A stretch of 64,000 bases of DNA, from assembly GCA_029238515.1 (NCBI GenBank), contig JAQWFW010000013.1:1-64000 (forward strand). The letters are read 5' to 3'. The translations under genes and the position numbers were made by a program. Source of the stretch: Flavobacteriaceae bacterium (GTDB lineage: Bacteria > Bacteroidota > Bacteroidia > Flavobacteriales > Flavobacteriaceae). The notes beneath the pieces are model-generated. The model saw only the letters and a program-made list of their open reading frames with translations, made no database searches and was not told the DNA's origin. Shown one piece after another: positions 8,822 through 17,190 of the stretch. Positions within the stretch are counted from its first letter, which is position 1. Every line of letters begins with the position of its first letter.

Positions 8822-8833
8822 AGTGTTACCTTG

Positions 8834-8856
8834 CAAATATAATAGTAATACTATTA
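8834..8856 (-). promoter_or_regulatory. tetR promoter -7 box overlapped by a 17-base palindrome (likely operator)
   Basis: On the minus strand TATATTTG (8841-8834) matches the Bacteroidota -7 consensus TAnnTTTG exactly. Directly upstream and overlapping it by two bases is the perfect palindrome TAATAGTATTACTATTA (8840-8856). A repressor bound here would block RNA polymerase. The position, size and symmetry are typical for a TetR autoregulatory operator. No convincing -33 TTTG was seen. The predicted 5' leader is only several bases long. Confidence 0.55.
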
Positions 8857-9420
8857 ATACTTTTAAAAAATATGCTATTTTTTTGTTAAAAAACACCTTT
8901 TTTTTTGACTCAATTTTCCCACTTATTACGTCAGATGGCCACTTATTACATGATCCTTGCATTGTATATTATACTGCTTTATATTTACAGAGTAATTTAA
9001 TATCTTATTACAAAGTTAAATTGGTTAATTGGTAGAGCATCGCTTCGGCGGTGCTTTGCTTTTTTAATTATATGCTAAGTTCTCGCCACTAATCTATGCT
9101 TTTTCGCATACATTAATTGTAAAGTAATTGTTTGCTATTGTACGGGAATATGTATAGGGGTTTTTTCCACAAGTTAAATTAAATTAATACACGCATTTCC
9201 ACTCAATTAATGCTTTTATATGATTAGATTTCATCTATTTTTCATAGAACTTCCAGCTATATAATACAATACCATTAATTGCTTGTATGGTGTTTTATAA
9301 TTATTTGTATGTATTTTGAATGTTAAATTTTATGAATGAATTACATAAAATTTGTATTTTGCAATGCCAACTACAACGATTACATTTATATTTTTATTAA
9401 ATATTATAGTCCATACAAAA
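8857..9420. other. AT-rich intergenic region without a convincing gene
   Basis: About 560 bases between the divergent tetR gene and the glucan-locus regulator. It contains the isolated hairpin terminator at 9032-9065 and several AT-rich repeats such as ACCAT...ATGGT (about 9271-9292). Short open frames here have no coding character. The region probably carries the promoter of the 9421 gene, but I see no exact TAnnTTTG box before it. Confidence 0.6.
9032..9065 (+). terminator. Isolated intrinsic terminator with UUCG tetraloop
   Basis: Stem GCATCGC (9037-9043), loop TTCG, stem GCGGTGC (9048-9054), extendable outward with A-T and wobble pairs to about 9032/9059, followed by six T (9060-9065). 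The loop is a C(UUCG)G type, which is unusually stable. It works in the plus direction, yet no plus-strand gene ends upstream, so it may close a small RNA or be a relic. The bases just before it, 9021-9038, resemble a tRNA D-arm. Confidence 0.6.
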
Positions 9421-12216
9421 ATGAGGTTATTTAACATTTTAGTTTTTTTCCAGGCCGTTTTAGTAGGTTTTGCTCAAGAGCACCCACCAGTAATGGCCTT
9501 TCCTCCAGAATTGTACGGTGCAGCAAACCAAAATTGGAGCATAACACAAACGGAAGACCAAAAGATGTATTTTGCTAACAATTCTGGTCTACTTGAATTT
9601 AATGGCTCTGAGTGGACGCTCCATCCTGTTTCAGACAATTCTATTGTTCGTTCTGTGCAAGCCGATGGACAAAGAGTCTATACTGGAAGCTACATGGATT
9701 TTGGCTATTGGGAGCACGATCAGTTTGGTGCGTTGAAATACCAGTCTTTAGTCAAAACACATAAATTATCAATTTTAGAAGAAGAACAGTTCTGGAATAT
9801 TAAAATTTTAGACGATTGGATATTGTTTCAATCATTATCCAGAATTTATATGATCAATAGCGTTTCCAATCAAACGCGTACCATCGAATCTGACCACGAA
9901 ATATGGAATATATTTAATGTCGATGGGATTATTTATTTTGCCAAAAAAAACAATGGAATTTATAAAATTGTAAACGGCACCGAAGTTTTGGTGACTAGGC
10001 ATCCGAAACTCATATCCTCTCGATTGGTTGGAATTTCTAGTATAGACAACAATTTGCTTTTTATTACCGCTAATCAGGGTTTTTATTTTATTGACAATGG
10101 CACAATTAGGCCATGGAAGTTAAATTTAGATGTAAGTGATCTAACGATTTACAGTGCAAACCAACTAAAAGATGGAAGTTTAGTTTTAGGAACAATATCA
10201 AATGGATTGATTCACATAACTAAAGAAGGGCGTTTAAAATATCGATTGAATTATGAAATGGGGCTTAGCAACAATACTGTTCTATCTATTTTTGAAGATC
10301 AAAAAAACAATATTTGGTTGGGGATGGATATTGGTATAAGCCACGTAAATTTATCCTCAAGATTTAGAGTTTATAACGATGCCAAAGGTCAAATAGGAAC
10401 TGTTTATACTTCAATCATTTACAATGGAGATTTATATCTAGGGACAAATCAAGGTCTCTTTGTAAAATCCAGAAAAAGCTCAGGTGATTTTGATTTTGTT
10501 GAAGGGACTAGTGGTCAGGTGTGGGCGCTAAAGATTATAGATGATCAGTTATTTTGTGGGCACGATTTAGGGACTCTGATTGTAAGTGGTGGAAAAATAA
10601 GAACTAAAATAACTGAAGCCAACGGAACTTGGGACTTTAAAAAGATTAAGCACACAAATTTTATACTCCAAGGGAACTACTCTGGACTTCATGTTTTAGA
10701 AAATAAATTGGGAACATGGAAATACCGCAATAAAGTTCAAGGGTTTGATATTTCTAGCCGTTTCTTCCACTTCGCAGATAAAAGATTGTATGTTAATCAT
10801 GAACTTCGTGGACTATATGCACTAGAGTTATCTGAAGATTTCACAAAAGTTGTACAGTCAAACAATATAGACTCCATAGATTTAGGTTTTGGTTCTAACT
10901 TCATCAATTTCTCAAATAGCTTTTATTACACTTCAGCAAATGGGGTATACAAACTTTCTCTAGCTTCTGGAGAATTTGAAGAAGCTCCAATTATTTCTAA
11001 TATTTTAAACCAATACAACACAACATCCACATTATTAAACGTCAATGCTACAGATCAAGTCAAATGGTGTTTTGCAGACAATAACATTTTACTTTTAAGC
11101 CCTGGTAGTTTGAGTGATAAGCCAAATTTGGAAGAGATTCCAGTATCTATACCTAATTTTAGAAAAGTAGTTGTAGGGTTCGAAAATTTGACAAAAATAA
11201 ATGATACAGATTATTTGTTGGGGTCTTCAAATGGGTATTTTGTGCTTAAAGGTGATGCTTCAAAACAAAACAACGCACAAAAAATTCAAATCAATAGTAT
11301 TGAAGCGAACGTCAACAATGAACCTAAGACACAATTGAGTCTTGCGGAGTCTCCTTCTTTAAACTATAAAAACAACAATTTGAATTTTAGCTACAGTATA
11401 CCTCAATATGGTAACATTGTTGATCTAAACTATGCTCACAAATTGGAAGGATGGTCCGAGGAATGGTCCAATTGGCAACCCCAAAGCACTCAAATGTTTA
11501 AAAATCTACCTTATGGTAAATATGTTTTTAAAGTTAAAGGAAAAATTGGCGGAACAGAAACTACAAATGTGGCAACCTTCCCATTCATCATCAAGCGTCC
11601 TTGGTATTTGTCAAGTGTGGCCATTGCGGTCTATGTGATTTCACTGCTTATCCTTTCCGTATTTATTCATATCATATATAGAAGGTATTACAAGCGCCAA
11701 CAACAAAAACTGTTACTCAAATCCCAAAAAGAAATAGCTCTCAATGAATTGGAAAACAATCAAAAGTTGATGCAACTCAAAAATGAAAAACTAGAGCTAG
11801 ATATCGAAAGTAAGAATCGAGAATTGGCCATTTCTACAATGAGCTTAATCAAGAAAAATGAGTTTTTAAATACAATTAAAACGACCATCAAGGAAGAGAG
11901 TACACCTCTAGGAATAAAAAAGGTCATCAAAATTATTGATAAAAATATCAATAATACAGACGATTGGAAACTCTTTAAAGAAGCATTTGATAATGCAGAT
12001 AAAGACTTCTTGAAACTTATCAAACAGAAACACCCTAAGCTTACGCCTAATGACCTTAAGCTTTGTGCGTATTTAAGATTGAATTTGTCCTCAAAAGAAA
12101 TCGCACCATTACTTAATATATCTCCTAGAAGTGTAGAAGTTAAGCGATATCGTTTGCGAAAAAAGATGGATTTGCCACCAAAAACAAGCTTAGCAAATCA
12201 TATTCTTGAACTGTAG
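9421..12216 (+). CDS. Membrane sensor-regulator: beta-propeller, Y_Y_Y domain, TM, coiled coil, LuxR-type HTH
   Basis: One-protein signal transducer of 931 aa. Signal peptide MRLFNILVFFQAVLVGFAQ, a periplasmic sensor of repeated propeller blades (for example NNIWLGMDIGISHV) and a triple-tyrosine-type beta-sandwich (YAHKLEGWSEEWSNWQ to GKYVFKVKG). One TM helix at about 728-752, a cytosolic coiled coil, and a C-terminal LuxR/GerE-like HTH (LTPNDLKLCAYLRLNLSSKE, ISPRSVEVKRYRLRKKM). There is no histidine kinase or receiver domain, so it differs from the hybrid two-component regulators of Bacteroides. ATG 9421 is chosen over an in-frame 9352 start because it begins the signal peptide. It lies just upstream of susC in the same direction and probably controls this locus. 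Confidence 0.88.
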   Translation: MRLFNILVFFQAVLVGFAQEHPPVMAFPPELYGAANQNWSITQTEDQKMYFANNSGLLEFNGSEWTLHPVSDNSIVRSVQADGQRVYTGSYMDFGYWEHDQFGALKYQSLVKTHKLSILEEEQFWNIKILDDWILFQSLSRIYMINSVSNQTRTIESDHEIWNIFNVDGIIYFAKKNNGIYKIVNGTEVLVTRHPKLISSRLVGISSIDNNLLFITANQGFYFIDNGTIRPWKLNLDVSDLTIYSANQLKDGSLVLGTISNGLIHITKEGRLKYRLNYEMGLSNNTVLSIFEDQKNNIWLGMDIGISHVNLSSRFRVYNDAKGQIGTVYTSIIYNGDLYLGTNQGLFVKSRKSSGDFDFVEGTSGQVWALKIIDDQLFCGHDLGTLIVSGGKIRTKITEANGTWDFKKIKHTNFILQGNYSGLHVLENKLGTWKYRNKVQGFDISSRFFHFADKRLYVNHELRGLYALELSEDFTKVVQSNNIDSIDLGFGSNFINFSNSFYYTSANGVYKLSLASGEFEEAPIISNILNQYNTTSTLLNVNATDQVKWCFADNNILLLSPGSLSDKPNLEEIPVSIPNFRKVVVGFENLTKINDTDYLLGSSNGYFVLKGDASKQNNAQKIQINSIEANVNNEPKTQLSLAESPSLNYKNNNLNFSYSIPQYGNIVDLNYAHKLEGWSEEWSNWQPQSTQMFKNLPYGKYVFKVKGKIGGTETTNVATFPFIIKRPWYLSSVAIAVYVISLLILSVFIHIIYRRYYKRQQQKLLLKSQKEIALNELENNQKLMQLKNEKLELDIESKNRELAISTMSLIKKNEFLNTIKTTIKEESTPLGIKKVIKIIDKNINNTDDWKLFKEAFDNADKDFLKLIKQKHPKLTPNDLKLCAYLRLNLSSKEIAPLLNISPRSVEVKRYRLRKKMDLPPKTSLANHILEL

Positions 12217-12446
12217 AAATCATTATTTTTAAAAAAAAACTATACACAACCCAAACAATGCACTGTTCTGTTACATCATATTACTTTCACTTTAAGTGTT
12301 TGAATTGCTTTATTTAACCTTATAATTGGATTTTTCAAATCTGTTGAAGGTTTTTTTTTCAGATGTATATTTTTTGTAGCGGTCAAAATTAACACCTCTA
12401 CGGATTGTTATGATAATTTTAACAAAAAACAAACAAACCAAATTTT

Positions 12447-15400
12447 ATGAAAAGAATATTTTATTCCTTACTCATTATTGTTTTGTGCTCTTCATATGGA
12501 TTTGCGCAAACGATTTCAGTATCAGGAAATGTAAACTCTAGTGCGGATGGAATGCCTTTACCAGGTGTCAATGTCCTAGTAAAAAACACAAGTAATGGAG
12601 CAGTTACAGATTTTGATGGAAACTTTGCTTTGAGTGGTGTTTCTGAAAATGCTGTTCTTGTTTTCACTTATTTAGGATTCAAGACACAAGAACTCCCTGC
12701 CGCAGCAAACCTTCAAGTGACTTTAGACGAAGACAACGAATCCCTGGATGAAGTTGTTCTTATTGGTTACGGTTCTAAGAGTCGTAAAGATCTTACAGGA
12801 TCCGTTTCGATGATCAAGTCTGAAACTATTGAAAAATTAAAACCTGTTGATGTTGCGCAAGCACTTCAAGGAAGATCTGCAGGAGTTTCTGTAACTACTG
12901 CTTCAGGATCTCCTGGTAGTGGTTTCCGTGTTCTTGTACGTGGTGTAAGTAGTAATGGAAGTAACGACCCTCTAGTTATTGTAGACGGATATGTGGCTTC
13001 AATGAATAGTGTCAATCCTGACGATATTGAGTCACTTACAGTACTTAAAGATGCACAAGCTGCCATCTATGGTATTTTAGGGGCAAATGGTGTTATCTTG
13101 GTCACTACTAAAAGCGGTACCAAAAACACTGCACCAAAAGTGTCATACAATGTGTATTCTGGTATTCAAGAAACCTCAAAAAAATTATCTCTTCTAAATG
13201 GTACAGAATATGCTGCATTATTGAATGAAAGTTATGCGGCTAATGGACAAAGTATTTTATATCCAAACCTCAACAATTTGGAGAACGACAATGACTGGCA
13301 GGATCATCTTTTTGATACAGCTATGATTACAAACCATAATGTGAGTTTGTCTGGTGGTACAGATGCCATCACCTATTATCTAGGCGCTTCGCATTTAGAT
13401 CAAGAGGGTATTATTGCAAGCAACAAGTCGAACTTTAAAAGAGACAACGTAAAGTTAAGTTTAGGTATTGACGTCAATGAGCGTTTGAAAACAACATTAA
13501 ACTTAAACTATTTTGCTAACGAACGTAAAACCATCAATGAATCTGGATTAGGATCTGTATTGTTCAATGCAATAAGCTACTCTCCTTTATATGCTTTGGA
13601 TCAGGAGGATATAAATGGATTTTTTGGAAACGAAATCATTAACCCGTTCTCTCAAATAAGAGACACATATAATTCATATTTTGGGAACAGTATTGAAGGT
13701 AATATCCAATTAGAATACAAAGTTTTGGAGGGCTTAACTGCAACAACACGAATGGGATTCAAAACCTATGACGATAAGGAAAAATCATTCTCTCCAATTG
13801 TAAATTATGGATCTAGTAAAGTTTTTAATACTGACAGAAGTACAGTAAGTCAAAGCAAAGAAGAATTCAATTCTTACACTTGGGATACGTTCATCAATTA
13901 TAAAAAATCATTCTTTGAAGATCATACAGCAGAAGTTACATTAGGTATGGCGGTTACTAAAGACTGGGGTGATGGCTTATTCGCTACGGGATATGATGTC
14001 CCTAACAACTCCTGGGCATTTGCCGATATTGCACTTACCACTGGAACTAACGAGGCGAGAGAAAATAGTTCATACACCTACGACAACCGACTTTTATCTT
14101 ATTTCGCACGTTTGCAATACGACTTTAAAGGCAAATACTTATTATCGGCAATGTTGCGTAGAGATGCCTCCTCGGCCTTTGATAATGATTATAGAGTAGA
14201 TTACTTTAAATCGGCAACTGCAGGTTGGAAAGTTTCAGAAGAATCATTTATGGAAAATGTCTCTTTCATCAATTTCTTAAAGTTAAGAGCATCTTATGGA
14301 ACATTAGGAAACTTAATAGGAAGTGACCTATACAGAGCAACACTTGATGGTGAAGCCACTTATGTATTCGACAATACCCTTACCAATGGTACGGCACTCG
14401 GGCCATTACCTAACCCTGTTGCTTCTTGGGAAACAGCAGAAAAACTAGACTTTGGTTTGGACGCAAAATTATTCGACAATAGACTTGAAATTGTTGCCGA
14501 TTATTTTGTAGAAGATCGTGTAGACTTACTTATTCCAGGATTGGAATTTTCAGGGATTTTAGGAGCAACAGCTCCAGGATCTGGAACACCAATCGTAAAT
14601 GCAGGTACAACTAGAGTAAAAGGGTTGGAGTTTATGGTCAACTACGGCGATGAAATCAATGACAACCTTTCATACAACATAGGATACAACATCACCAACA
14701 TTAATGGCGAAGTCATCTTCATAGAAAAAGACAATGCTCTTGAAGGGGGTTCATTTGGAATCGGTGCATTTAGTCCATCAAGAATGCAAGTTGGACACCC
14801 TATAGGTTCTTTCTATGGATTAAAAACCGATGGTATTTTCCAAACACAAGCTGAAGTTGATGCTCACCCGTCACAATTAGGATTGGGTAATGCAGCACAG
14901 CCAGGAGATTTACGTTTTGTAGATGTGAATGGTGACGGCGAAATAGATGAAAATGACCGTACATTCATTGGGAATCCAATCCCAGAATATATTATGGGAT
15001 TCAATATTGGAATCAACTACAAAAACTTCGATTTCTCTGCTTATGCCTATGCAGAACTAGGGAAAGACATGGTGCGTAACTACGAAAGAGATCAAATAAA
15101 TGTTAATCGATTGGATTATTACTTAGACCGTTGGACAGGTCCTGGGACAAGCAACGAAGTGCCTAGAGCAACAACAGGTGCTACCTCCAACAAGTTATTC
15201 TCAGATTTCTTTGTAGAAGATGCATCTTTTGTACGAATCCAAAACATACAATTAGGATACAGCTTACCAACAAATGCGATAGAAAAAGTAGGAATTTCCA
15301 AATTCAGAATTTACGGATCAGTAAACAATGCCTTTACATTCACAAAATATAAAGGATTTGATCCTGCAGCAACCACTGGCGATGCCATTGGTGGTGGAAT

Positions 15401-15461
15401 CGACCCTGGATTTTATCCAGTCACAAGACAATATTTATTAGGACTTAATATTTCATTTTAA
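12447..15461 (+). CDS. susC: SusC-like TonB-dependent outer-membrane transporter
   Basis: Outer-membrane importer for oligosaccharides, 1004 aa. Signal peptide ending at YGFAQ (residue 21), an N-terminal carboxypeptidase-regulatory-like fold (VSGNVNSSADGMPLPGVNVL to VFTYLGFKTQE), the SusC linker DEVVLIGYGS at about 107, a plug domain (KPVDVAQALQGRSAGV to VLVTTKSG) and a C-terminal barrel ending in ...LLGLNISF with terminal Phe. It pairs with the SusD gene 11 bases downstream. The 230 bases upstream are AT-rich; a TATTTTTTG near 12368 is close to the -7 consensus with one extra base, so the promoter is uncertain. Beta-1,3-glucan fragments are the likely cargo, inferred from the neighbouring glycosidases. 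Confidence 0.95.
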   Translation: MKRIFYSLLIIVLCSSYGFAQTISVSGNVNSSADGMPLPGVNVLVKNTSNGAVTDFDGNFALSGVSENAVLVFTYLGFKTQELPAAANLQVTLDEDNESLDEVVLIGYGSKSRKDLTGSVSMIKSETIEKLKPVDVAQALQGRSAGVSVTTASGSPGSGFRVLVRGVSSNGSNDPLVIVDGYVASMNSVNPDDIESLTVLKDAQAAIYGILGANGVILVTTKSGTKNTAPKVSYNVYSGIQETSKKLSLLNGTEYAALLNESYAANGQSILYPNLNNLENDNDWQDHLFDTAMITNHNVSLSGGTDAITYYLGASHLDQEGIIASNKSNFKRDNVKLSLGIDVNERLKTTLNLNYFANERKTINESGLGSVLFNAISYSPLYALDQEDINGFFGNEIINPFSQIRDTYNSYFGNSIEGNIQLEYKVLEGLTATTRMGFKTYDDKEKSFSPIVNYGSSKVFNTDRSTVSQSKEEFNSYTWDTFINYKKSFFEDHTAEVTLGMAVTKDWGDGLFATGYDVPNNSWAFADIALTTGTNEARENSSYTYDNRLLSYFARLQYDFKGKYLLSAMLRRDASSAFDNDYRVDYFKSATAGWKVSEESFMENVSFINFLKLRASYGTLGNLIGSDLYRATLDGEATYVFDNTLTNGTALGPLPNPVASWETAEKLDFGLDAKLFDNRLEIVADYFVEDRVDLLIPGLEFSGILGATAPGSGTPIVNAGTTRVKGLEFMVNYGDEINDNLSYNIGYNITNINGEVIFIEKDNALEGGSFGIGAFSPSRMQVGHPIGSFYGLKTDGIFQTQAEVDAHPSQLGLGNAAQPGDLRFVDVNGDGEIDENDRTFIGNPIPEYIMGFNIGINYKNFDFSAYAYAELGKDMVRNYERDQINVNRLDYYLDRWTGPGTSNEVPRATTGATSNKLFSDFFVEDASFVRIQNIQLGYSLPTNAIEKVGISKFRIYGSVNNAFTFTKYKGFDPAATTGDAIGGGIDPGFYPVTRQYLLGLNISF

Positions 15462-15472
15462 AATAGAGCACA

Positions 15473-17179
15473 ATGAAAAAAACAAATAAAAACATAGTAT
15501 TAATTGTAGTGGGAACCCTGCTTACCTTTGGACTCTATTCTTGTACAGATAAGTTCTTAGATCAGGAAGAAAACTACCTTATTGATTCAGAAAGTTATTT
15601 TAATTCTGAAGAAGACTATTACTTGGCACTTGTAGGTGCTTATGACTTGTTACAAGCAACATACGTGAATAATTTATTGGGGGAAATTGCTTCCGATAAC
15701 ACTTTATGTGGTGGCGAAAGCGCAACAGATGTGATTGGATTTCAACAAATTGATGACATGACACACACGCCAATAAATAATAACTTGAGAGATATTTGGA
15801 ACTGGATGTTTGCAGGAGTAAAAAGAACCAACTATTTTTTAGAATTCCAAAATAAAACGGATTTTGAAGGACGAATTCGCATGGTTGCGGAAGTACGTTT
15901 CTTACGTGCCTATTTCCACTTCGAATTAGTCAAATGGTTTGGAGGTATACCCATCAAAAACTACGCAGATGCACTTGCTGGAGGAGGAAAGCGTTTTTCA
16001 CCTGGAGATGAAACCTCTATTCCAAGATCTTCGGCAGCACAAGTTTATGCACTCATAGAAAGTGATTTAACTTTTGCTGTGAATAATCTTGATTACTCCG
16101 CACCTCAAACAGGTAGAGTAGCAAAAGGCGCAGCACAAGCATTACTTGGGAAAGCTTATTTATACCAAGAAAAGTTTGTTCAAGCAGCGAATGTTTTAGA
16201 TGATCTTATTGAATCTAATGCGCACGCCCTAGTTCTTAATTACTCAGATATATTCGAACTTAGTGGTGAAAACAGTGTAGAATCTGTTTTTGAAATACAA
16301 TACTCAGACGGTGAAGGTGCTGGATTTGAATGTCTACAATGTAGTGAAGGAAATGTAGCCGTAGGATTTATGGGCATCAGAAACCCATCTTATTTGTACA
16401 ATAATACTGCCCAACCAGCATTGGACGGTGAACCAGCTCCAGAAACAACAGTTGGGGAATTAGAGGATATTCTTCTCAGTACTGAAATAGGTCCGTTATT
16501 TGATGGGGGTTATAGCTTTAACGTGCCAACACAGGAAGCTGTAGATGCTTTTGAAGCAGGAGATTTAAGAAAAGCGGTTTCCGTTGAAGATATTCAAGAA
16601 TTGGCTGATCAAATCTTGGCCGTTGAATTTACAGATGATGCGGATGGAACTGTAACTGGAATAGATGAAGATGACCCTAATTATCCAGGAAAATACACAT
16701 TAGATTACACTTGGGTTGAAGGTTTTGAACATACCGGCTATTACAATAGAAAGTATCTTCCTAGAAGAGGAGATCAAAACATTGGTGATCCAAACTTGAC
16801 CAATCCAAACAACTACAGAGCCATTCGTTATGCCGATGTGTTATTGATGGCTGCTGAAGCGCACAACAGAGGCGGTTTGGACGAAGCCAAAGCATTGGGC
16901 TACTTAAATCAAGTTAGAAAACGTGCATTTTGTGGAGACGACCCAAGTTGTGTTTACAATCCAATCTCTCCTTCAGGTGCGGCATTAACAGATGCTATTA
17001 TTGAAGAAAGACGCTTGGAGTTAATGGGTGAAGGACACCGTTTCTTTGACCTCGTACGTACAGGAAGAGCTCAGCAAGCAATTGATGGGTTTGTGCCTGG
17101 AAAGCATGAATTATTCCCAATTCCTTTTCAAGAAATTCAATTTTCTGCAGGTAACTGGGCTCAAAATCCAAATTATTAA
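15473..17179 (+). CDS. susD: SusD/RagB family surface glycan-binding lipoprotein
   Basis: Lid-like lipoprotein that captures glycan at the SusC pore. It is 568 aa. The signal peptide ends in a lipobox with Cys at about residue 24 (FGLYSCTDKFLDQ). SusD helical repeats are visible (VRFLRAYFHFELVKWFGGIP near 150; RYADVLLMAAEAHNR near 460; EERRLELMGEGHRFFDLVRTG near 520). The last is the strongly conserved C-terminal SusD motif. It directly follows susC and precedes two more lipoproteins, so the products probably form one surface complex. Confidence 0.95.
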   Translation: MKKTNKNIVLIVVGTLLTFGLYSCTDKFLDQEENYLIDSESYFNSEEDYYLALVGAYDLLQATYVNNLLGEIASDNTLCGGESATDVIGFQQIDDMTHTPINNNLRDIWNWMFAGVKRTNYFLEFQNKTDFEGRIRMVAEVRFLRAYFHFELVKWFGGIPIKNYADALAGGGKRFSPGDETSIPRSSAAQVYALIESDLTFAVNNLDYSAPQTGRVAKGAAQALLGKAYLYQEKFVQAANVLDDLIESNAHALVLNYSDIFELSGENSVESVFEIQYSDGEGAGFECLQCSEGNVAVGFMGIRNPSYLYNNTAQPALDGEPAPETTVGELEDILLSTEIGPLFDGGYSFNVPTQEAVDAFEAGDLRKAVSVEDIQELADQILAVEFTDDADGTVTGIDEDDPNYPGKYTLDYTWVEGFEHTGYYNRKYLPRRGDQNIGDPNLTNPNNYRAIRYADVLLMAAEAHNRGGLDEAKALGYLNQVRKRAFCGDDPSCVYNPISPSGAALTDAIIEERRLELMGEGHRFFDLVRTGRAQQAIDGFVPGKHELFPIPFQEIQFSAGNWAQNPNY

Positions 17180-17190
17180 AAACTTAGACG

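Noticed and set aside
8822-8962. Longer N-terminus for the TetR gene
   Set aside because: It would cross the TATATTTG box and the palindrome and add a Lys/Leu-rich stretch not seen in TetR proteins.
9021-9060. Possible tRNA gene suggested by a D-arm-like sequence
   Set aside because: No acceptor stem, anticodon loop or T-arm can be built; the following bases form a terminator hairpin instead.
9352-9420. Upstream start for the sensor-regulator
   Set aside because: It would put a second hydrophobic stretch before a normal signal peptide that starts at 9421.
12340-12376. susC promoter with TTG at about 12343 and TATTTTTTG at 12368
   Set aside because: The -7 box has one extra T compared with TAnnTTTG in a T-rich region, so it is not listed as a site.
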